A stretch of 9,954 nucleotides of DNA. Origin: Candidatus Bathyarchaeota archaeon. Its GTDB lineage: Archaea > Thermoproteota > Bathyarchaeia > Bathyarchaeales > WUQV01. The notes below the pieces were generated by a model. It was given only the letters and a program-made list of their open reading frames with translations. It searched no databases and had not been told where the DNA came from. Within the stretch, counting starts at the first letter, position 1. Each line of letters opens with the position of its first letter. The stretch lies in NCBI GenBank assembly GCA_009889585.1, contig WUQV01000088.1, forward strand, positions 1 to 9,954, in the 5' to 3' direction. The translations under genes were made by a program, and so were the position numbers. Positions 6,783 through 9,954 of this stretch are shown piece after piece.

Positions 6783-7223
6783 TTAACCTATCCTGGCCGC
6801 CTTTGGCTCATACTTCCAATCGGGAGGTAAGATGCCCTCTTGCTTATAGTACCTCTCCAGCTTATGTATCTTCGACTCGATTATTTGAAGGGCCCTTGCG
6901 TTATGAAGGTCCTTCTTATGCTTCTCCAAGTGGGCGTAAAGCTTGAACGCCTTCTTGAGTAAATTCCCTAAGTCCTCAGGGGTCGAAAGGGCTAAGCCGG
7001 CTCCTTTCAATATCTCCGTCACCGACTTGCCTGCTATCGGCTTTACCAACGGAATGCCGTATTGATCCCTTAGGATCGTGCCTATTCGACTCGGCGGATG
7101 CCCATCCTTGGCTAATTTTACGACGAGAGCCTCCACTTCTTCCGGCGTGTACCTACACCAGCTCGGCGGCCTCTTGCTCACGGGGCGGGTGGAATGAGAC
7201 CTTCCCTTTTCCTTCTTCGGCAG
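6783..7223 (-). CDS. rps15: Small ribosomal subunit protein S15 (archaeal S15p/S13e), about 146 aa
   Basis: This 30S protein binds 16S rRNA at the central-domain three-way junction. The core is clear: PPSWCRYTPEEVEALVVKLA, then ILRDQYGIPLVKPI, KSVTEIL, and the C-terminal HNARALQIIESKIHKLERYYK helical part. The first GTG (7181) would start inside the family's conserved N-terminus. The frame remains open upstream and encodes LPKKEKGRSHSTRPV, which matches the archaeal pattern (K/R)xKG(R/Q)SHSTRP; the residue aligned with Met is a CTG codon at 7221-7223. GAGGGG lies 5 nt ahead of it. With CTG the protein is 146 aa, normal for archaea; with GTG it is 132. An out-of-frame ATG at 7237 would come into frame if the G5 tract at 7229-7233 had one more G. 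It sits 83 nt after the ITPase stop, in a gap holding only a weak TATA-like AAAATAAT (7286-7293). Confidence 0.93.
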   Translation of the reverse strand: MPKKEKGRSHSTRPVSKRPPSWCRYTPEEVEALVVKLAKDGHPPSRIGTILRDQYGIPLVKPIAGKSVTEILKGAGLALSTPEDLGNLLKKAFKLYAHLEKHKKDLHNARALQIIESKIHKLERYYKQEGILPPDWKYEPKAARIG

Positions 7224-7226
7224 ATA

Positions 7227-7235
7227 ATCCCCCTC
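7227..7235 (-). promoter_or_regulatory. Shine-Dalgarno-like site that supports a CTG start for rps15
   Basis: The minus strand reads GAGGGGGAT, resembling GGAGGTGAT, and its G-run ends 5 nt ahead of CTG at 7223. It is too far (over 45 nt) from the GTG at 7181 to serve that codon. It also overlaps an out-of-frame ATG at 7235-7237, so it cannot serve that ATG. Confidence 0.5.
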
Positions 7236-7306
7236 ATGGCTTGTTAATGAGCGCTACTTACACTTAAGGAGTCGTACGAAGCTTCATTATTTTGGCGAAG
7301 GGATCG

Positions 7307-7891
7307 TTAAATAAGCTTGAAGGACGACTTATACCATCTAGCGAACTCTCGAAAGGATCGAGCCCTATGGGAAATTTCGTTCTTTTCGTCTAAGCTCATC
7401 TCAGCAAAAGTCCTCCCCATTCCGTTTAAAGGCTCGAATATCGGGTCGAACCCGAATCCTCCTGAGCCTCTAGCTTCGTTCGATATCCTGCCGTCGGCCC
7501 TCCCTCGAAAGCAAATCGGCCCCTCCCTGCCAGGGCCGTGGAACGCAACGACGGACTCGAAGTAAGCGTCCCGCTTGGCGACGCCGTCCATCAACTTAAG
7601 GATGCCCCCGACCCCTATCGTTCGATGGACGTAAGAGGAGTAAGGGCCTGGGAACCCGTTTAAGGCTTCTACGAAAAGCCCAGCGTCCTCTACTACTATC
7701 GGCAAGTTCACCTTCTTAACGGCTTCCATAGCTGAAGCCTTAGCTATCGTCTCTAAATCGTCAGCTTGAACTTCGCTAACGTCGACGTTTAACATAGCTA
7801 CTGCTATATTAAATTCTGCTAGAACTCTTCTCACCTCATGAAACTTATGAACATTACTCGTCAAAAGGAAAATAACTTTGCTAAAAATCAC
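7307..7891 (-). CDS. Non-canonical purine NTP pyrophosphatase (ITPA/RdgB/HAM1 family), 194 aa
   Basis: The enzyme hydrolyses dITP, ITP and XTP to monophosphates and pyrophosphate, keeping deaminated purines out of DNA and RNA. Visible signatures are TSNVHKFHEV (11-20) at the N-terminal nucleotide-binding loop, VVEDAGLFVEALNGFPGPYS (66-85) with the catalytic/metal acidic residues, GSGGFGFDPIF (142-152) and SHRARSFREF (174-183). Length is usual. The GTG start at 7891 overlaps the TGA of bud32 in the string GTGA, so it is probably translated by coupling to bud32. Codons near the N-terminus and in the adjacent end of bud32 are visibly more A/T-rich than the rest. Association with KEOPS genes is an established archaeal neighbourhood; a functional link to t6A synthesis is not shown. 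Confidence 0.95.
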   Translation of the reverse strand: MIFSKVIFLLTSNVHKFHEVRRVLAEFNIAVAMLNVDVSEVQADDLETIAKASAMEAVKKVNLPIVVEDAGLFVEALNGFPGPYSSYVHRTIGVGGILKLMDGVAKRDAYFESVVAFHGPGREGPICFRGRADGRISNEARGSGGFGFDPIFEPLNGMGRTFAEMSLDEKNEISHRARSFREFARWYKSSFKLI

Positions 7892-8559
7892 TTTCTAACC
7901 CTCTCACTTACATAACGCCCCCTTCTTTCTATTTCATTCACCTTCTTTAGAACCTCCTTTGCTACATCATCTCCTACGACTTCCTTATATCCATCGATAA
8001 TCGCATTAAAACATTCTTCTACGAATTGATAATGAGTGCTTTGAAGAGCCCTTTTCATTAAGTGTAAATCCACCCCCCTTGCCTCAAGCTCCTTTGAGAA
8101 CTCGCCTAACCCAAAGTCGACGAAAACTATCCCCCCGTTAGACGTCAAGATGATATTAGAAGTCGTTAAATCCCCATGGATTAAGTCCCCTTCGTGTAAA
8201 CGTCCTATTAACTCGCCTATGCGACGGCATAGGCGAACGCGTTCCTCTTGCGAAAGCCCTTCAAGGGCTTGTTTCACAGGCTTCCCTTCGACGAACTCCA
8301 TTACGATCGTCGTCTCCCCTACGTCGATGAGGAAGATCGCTGGCGTCGGAACTCCGAGCTCCTTCGCTCGATGGAGGAGCTTAAGCTCGTGAGCCGTCCT
8401 ATGGGCTCGAATCTTTTCATCTAATTGAGGGGCGCGATATCCCTTGGGGACGCGCTTCTTCAAGACGGCCTTTCTTCCGTGCCAATCATCGTCTAAGAGC
8501 AGATCTGCCTCAGCTCCCTTTTTAATCAAGCTTAAGGCCTTTAACGAACTCCTAGCCAC
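7888..8559 (-). CDS. bud32: KEOPS complex kinase/ATPase Bud32, up to 223 aa
   Basis: Bud32 is the small atypical kinase (PRPK/p53RK family) bound to Kae1 in KEOPS; its ATPase activity is needed for t6A formation. Seen: LIKKGAEADLL (11-21) at the glycine-loop position, AVLKKR (31-36) with the ATP-binding Lys, Glu58 in HELKLL, the catalytic loop HGDLTTSN (128-135) and metal-binding DFGLGEFS (148-155). The C-terminal RRGRYVSERVRK is the basic tail typical of archaeal Bud32. All catalytic residues are present. Start: GTG at 8559 overlaps kae1 by 19 nt and gives a 10-residue lead. TTG at 8529, 12 nt past the kae1 stop, would begin MIKKGAEAD and match relatives equally well. The two genes are separate, not fused as in some methanogens. 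Confidence 0.95.
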   Translation of the reverse strand: MARSSLKALSLIKKGAEADLLLDDDWHGRKAVLKKRVPKGYRAPQLDEKIRAHRTAHELKLLHRAKELGVPTPAIFLIDVGETTIVMEFVEGKPVKQALEGLSQEERVRLCRRIGELIGRLHEGDLIHGDLTTSNIILTSNGGIVFVDFGLGEFSKELEARGVDLHLMKRALQSTHYQFVEECFNAIIDGYKEVVGDDVAKEVLKKVNEIERRGRYVSERVRK

Positions 8560-9545
8560 CTAACGTCCACCTCGTCGAGCCTCCACTTCGGCTTAACGAA
8601 GCTCTTCTCAACAGGCGTTATCATGCCGCATTCGTAAGCGAGGACCCCCGTCCAAGCTATCATGGCGCCGTTATCCATCGCGTATTGCTTCGGGACGACG
8701 CAAAACTTAGCGCCGTGTTCATCGGCGACGGCCTTTAACATCGATTGAAGCCTTTTGTTCGCAGCGACGCCTCCCGTTAACAGGACCTCCGGCTTTTCCG
8801 TATGAGCTAAGGCTCTCTCCGTTACTTCGGCTAGCATGGAGAACGCAGTCTCTTGAAGGCTGTAGCATAAGTCCTCGAGGCGATAATGGCTCGATCGTAA
8901 GAGCTGAACGACAGCCGTAAGAAGGCCGCTAAACGAGACATCCATCCCCTTGACCGAATAAGGCAGCTCGATCAATGTCTCGCCTTTCTCAGCGAGGCGT
9001 TCGACTATCGCGCCGAGAGGCAAGCCCCCTTGCCTCCTCAAGCCAGCTTCAATCGCGAACGAATCCAAGCAATTCCCGACGGCTATGTCCAAAGTCTCCC
9101 CGAAGGCCCTATAGCGGCCCGCTTCGTAAGCCGCGACTATAGTATTGCCGCCGGAGACGTAAAGAGTGACGGGGTCTTGAGATTTAGTGACGAGCTTCGC
9201 GATCTCTATGTGAGCGACGCAATGGTTCACCCCGATCAAAGGGACGCCTAGGTAAACGGCCAAAGCCCTAGCCGCAGTAGCCCCCGTCCTAAGGCAAGGC
9301 CCTAGCCCTGGGCCTTGTGAAAATGCCACGGCCTTTAGATCCTTAGGCCTTATCCTCGCCCTTTCGAACGCTTCCTTTAAGACGCTTCCGACTACCTTAG
9401 AGTGATGTTGAGCAGCTTCCCTCGGATGTATGCCCCCTCTCTCGGGTACGTATTCGCTAACGACGTTGGCTAGGATTTCCCCTTCGAACGTAGCTATTCC
9501 GATGCCGAAGCCATCAGCCGTGCTCTCGATGCCCAAGCAGTACAA
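8541..9545 (-). CDS. kae1: KEOPS catalytic subunit Kae1 (tRNA t6A37 threonylcarbamoyltransferase), 334 aa
   Basis: Kae1 transfers threonylcarbamoyl from TC-AMP to A37 of tRNAs that read ANN codons. It is an ASKHA-fold metalloenzyme of the Kae1/TsaD family. Evidence: CLGIESTADGFGIGI (3-17) as the first phosphate loop, metal-binding H108 and H112 in NHCVAHIEIA, YVSGGNT (129-135), GETLDIAVGNCLD (149-161), TGGVAAN near residue 265, and a C-terminal metal Asp in MDNGAMIAWTG. Length is the family norm. The start is TTG at 9545, with AAAGGTG at 9551-9557 as ribosome site, giving the usual M-x-x-LGIE opening; a GTG at 9553 is out of frame. bud32 overlaps its 3' end. Only about 45 nt separate it from the right end of a TnpB-type element, so its native promoter may have been shortened or replaced. 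Confidence 0.97.
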   Translation of the reverse strand: MYCLGIESTADGFGIGIATFEGEILANVVSEYVPERGGIHPREAAQHHSKVVGSVLKEAFERARIRPKDLKAVAFSQGPGLGPCLRTGATAARALAVYLGVPLIGVNHCVAHIEIAKLVTKSQDPVTLYVSGGNTIVAAYEAGRYRAFGETLDIAVGNCLDSFAIEAGLRRQGGLPLGAIVERLAEKGETLIELPYSVKGMDVSFSGLLTAVVQLLRSSHYRLEDLCYSLQETAFSMLAEVTERALAHTEKPEVLLTGGVAANKRLQSMLKAVADEHGAKFCVVPKQYAMDNGAMIAWTGVLAYECGMITPVEKSFVKPKWRLDEVDVRWLGVR

Positions 9546-9550
9546 GGAAT

Positions 9551-9557
9551 CACCTTT
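9551..9557 (-). promoter_or_regulatory. Ribosome binding site fixing the kae1 TTG start
   Basis: The minus strand reads AAAGGTG (extended: AAAGGTGAT), complementary to the 16S 3' end, 5 nt ahead of TTG at 9545. It supports TTG as the true start although no ATG is near. Confidence 0.55.
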
Positions 9558-9598
9558 AAGAGGCCTTCATCAACTGTTTAACGTCGCCATCGTGAACT

Positions 9599-9620
9599 GC
9601 CCCTCCCTATCGAAAGGGGC
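9599..9620 (-). repeat. Terminal hairpin at the tnpB 3' end
   Basis: GCCCCT (9599-9604) and AGGGGC (9615-9620) form a perfect 6-bp inverted repeat with a 10-nt loop spanning the tnpB stop. On the minus strand the hairpin is followed by AGTTCACG. A G/C-rich hairpin followed by a short single-strand tail fits the right end of IS200/IS605 elements, where TnpA recognises such hairpins and the tnpB omega RNA scaffold ends. The assignment rests on position and resemblance. Confidence 0.55.
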
Positions 9621-9954
9621 TTCCTGCTTCAACGATGAAGCTTGCTGGTATTTCTACCAGTAGGGGCTCCACCTCGGCAGGCTCATAGGGCCGTCCCAGC
9701 CCCGATAACCCTCGCTTAAGTATGTTTAGCGAGGCCCTGTAATCCCTATCGAGGGATTTATCTCCCTCTTTCGACGTGCCCCTTGGGTTCACCCTCACGA
9801 CCATCCTACCGGCTCTTTCAGCCTTGTAGGATAGCATTTGAATGAATTTTCCCCAAGAAGCGTCGAGGATTCGCATGGCCAGTCTATGGTTTTGAGCCAT
9901 GCTCTCTATGTTCAAGTCCTCAACCGCTATGAAGTCGTAATTACTCACGTAGAA
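9607..9954 (-). pseudogene. tnpB: TnpB (IS200/IS605-type RNA-guided nuclease), C-terminal part, zinc ribbon missing; partial at window edge
   Basis: TnpB is the RNA-guided DNA endonuclease carried by IS200/IS605 elements and is related to Cas12. The frame is open to the window edge (FYVSNYDF...), so the N-terminus lies outside. RuvC-II is seen as IAVEDLNIESM with its catalytic Glu. The bridge DASWGKFIQMLSYKAE and RMVVRVNPRGTSKE follow. RuvC-III is DRDYRASLNILKRG with its Asp. Normally about 30 residues with two C-x2-C pairs lie between the NPRGTSK and DRD segments; here only EGDKSL remains, with no cysteines. There is no frameshift. The protein ends VEAGSPFR at TAG. Loss of the zinc ribbon suggests a decayed or strongly altered nuclease, but the rest may be intact, so calling it a pseudogene is a judgement. 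Confidence 0.75.
9751..9768. repeat. Perfect inverted repeat at the site of the missing TnpB zinc ribbon
   Basis: GAGGGA (9751-9756) and TCCCTC (9763-9768) are separated by TTTATC. The repeat encodes exactly the short EGDKSL linker that replaces the zinc ribbon. It may mark the junction of an in-frame deletion, or be a coincidence. Confidence 0.6.

Larger units (their letters stand above)
9592..9954 (-). mobile_element. Right-end part of an IS200/IS605-family element (continues beyond the window)
   Basis: The region comprises the tnpB 3' part and the terminal hairpin with its AGTTCACG tail at about 9591-9598. The element's other end, and any tnpA, lie outside the window. No direct repeats are expected for this family, so the boundary is set only by the hairpin and is accurate to perhaps 10 nt. 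tnpB points into kae1, so element transcription could run on into the KEOPS genes. Confidence 0.55.

Noticed and set aside
9030..9663. Plus-strand frames opposite kae1 and the tnpB end
   Set aside because: They are antisense to kae1 and the element end, and show no family features.
1..9954. Frequent TTAACG/CGTTAA strings throughout
   Set aside because: They look like a result of codon choice (Leu TTA, Val GTT, Thr ACG, Asn AAC) rather than a spaced repeat or uptake signal; I did not count them, and a k-mer test against codon-shuffled sequence would settle it.
1..9954. tRNA, rRNA or CRISPR array
   Set aside because: No cloverleaf-like segment, conserved TTCGANNC context with acceptor pairing, or regularly spaced repeat was seen by eye in the gaps, which are all under 130 nt.

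Overview
The window looks like archaeal chromosome, most likely from a thermophilic member of the TACK (Thermoproteota-side) or Asgard archaea. The archaeal signs are the KEOPS genes kae1, bud32 and pcc1, the archaeal/eukaryotic ribosomal proteins eS1 (S3Ae) and S15 with its archaeal N-terminal extension, an archaeal RecJ/Cdc45-type DHH protein, TATA-like boxes 30-50 nt ahead of several genes, and a predominance of GTG and TTG starts. The exact lineage cannot be fixed from this sequence alone.

Layout. The plus strand (1-830) carries the last 44 codons of an oligopeptide/dipeptide ABC permease. Abutting it with no gap is a small M48 (HtpX-like) membrane zinc protease. A short convergent region (831-919) holds inverted repeats and T-runs that look like back-to-back terminators. 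Everything else is on the minus strand. Read in the direction of transcription, it runs: tail of an IS200/IS605-type tnpB (9954-9607), kae1, bud32 (overlapping kae1), an ITPA/RdgB-like nucleotide phosphatase (4-nt overlap with bud32), rps15, a DHH-family nuclease, pcc1 (its start lies inside the DHH gene), serS, rps3ae, a large membrane protein recognised here as a ribophorin I (Ost1/RPN1) homologue, and a 2[4Fe-4S] ferredoxin.

How the genes fit together. Most of the minus-strand block serves translation and information processing. Kae1, Bud32 and Pcc1 are three of the KEOPS subunits that make t6A on ANN-decoding tRNAs, SerRS charges tRNA-Ser, S15 and eS1 are small-subunit proteins, and the DHH protein belongs to the replication/repair nuclease family. 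The ribophorin-like protein would couple this neighbourhood to N-glycosylation at the membrane: signal peptide, seven outward-facing N-X-S/T sequons, one membrane span and a helical cytosolic tail, in almost the same layout and length as human RPN1.

Main points of interest: (1) the ribophorin I homologue, including a cytosolic helical domain with an internal repeat; (2) rps15 appears to begin at a CTG codon with a Shine-Dalgarno sequence, because conserved N-terminal residues lie upstream of the first GTG; (3) the TnpB fragment lacks its zinc ribbon, with a perfect inverted repeat exactly at the missing segment, and its element ends about 45 nt ahead of kae1; (4) a perfect 16-bp palindrome lies between rps15 and the DHH gene. 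No tRNA, rRNA or CRISPR array was seen, and no stretch over 300 bases lacks a gene.
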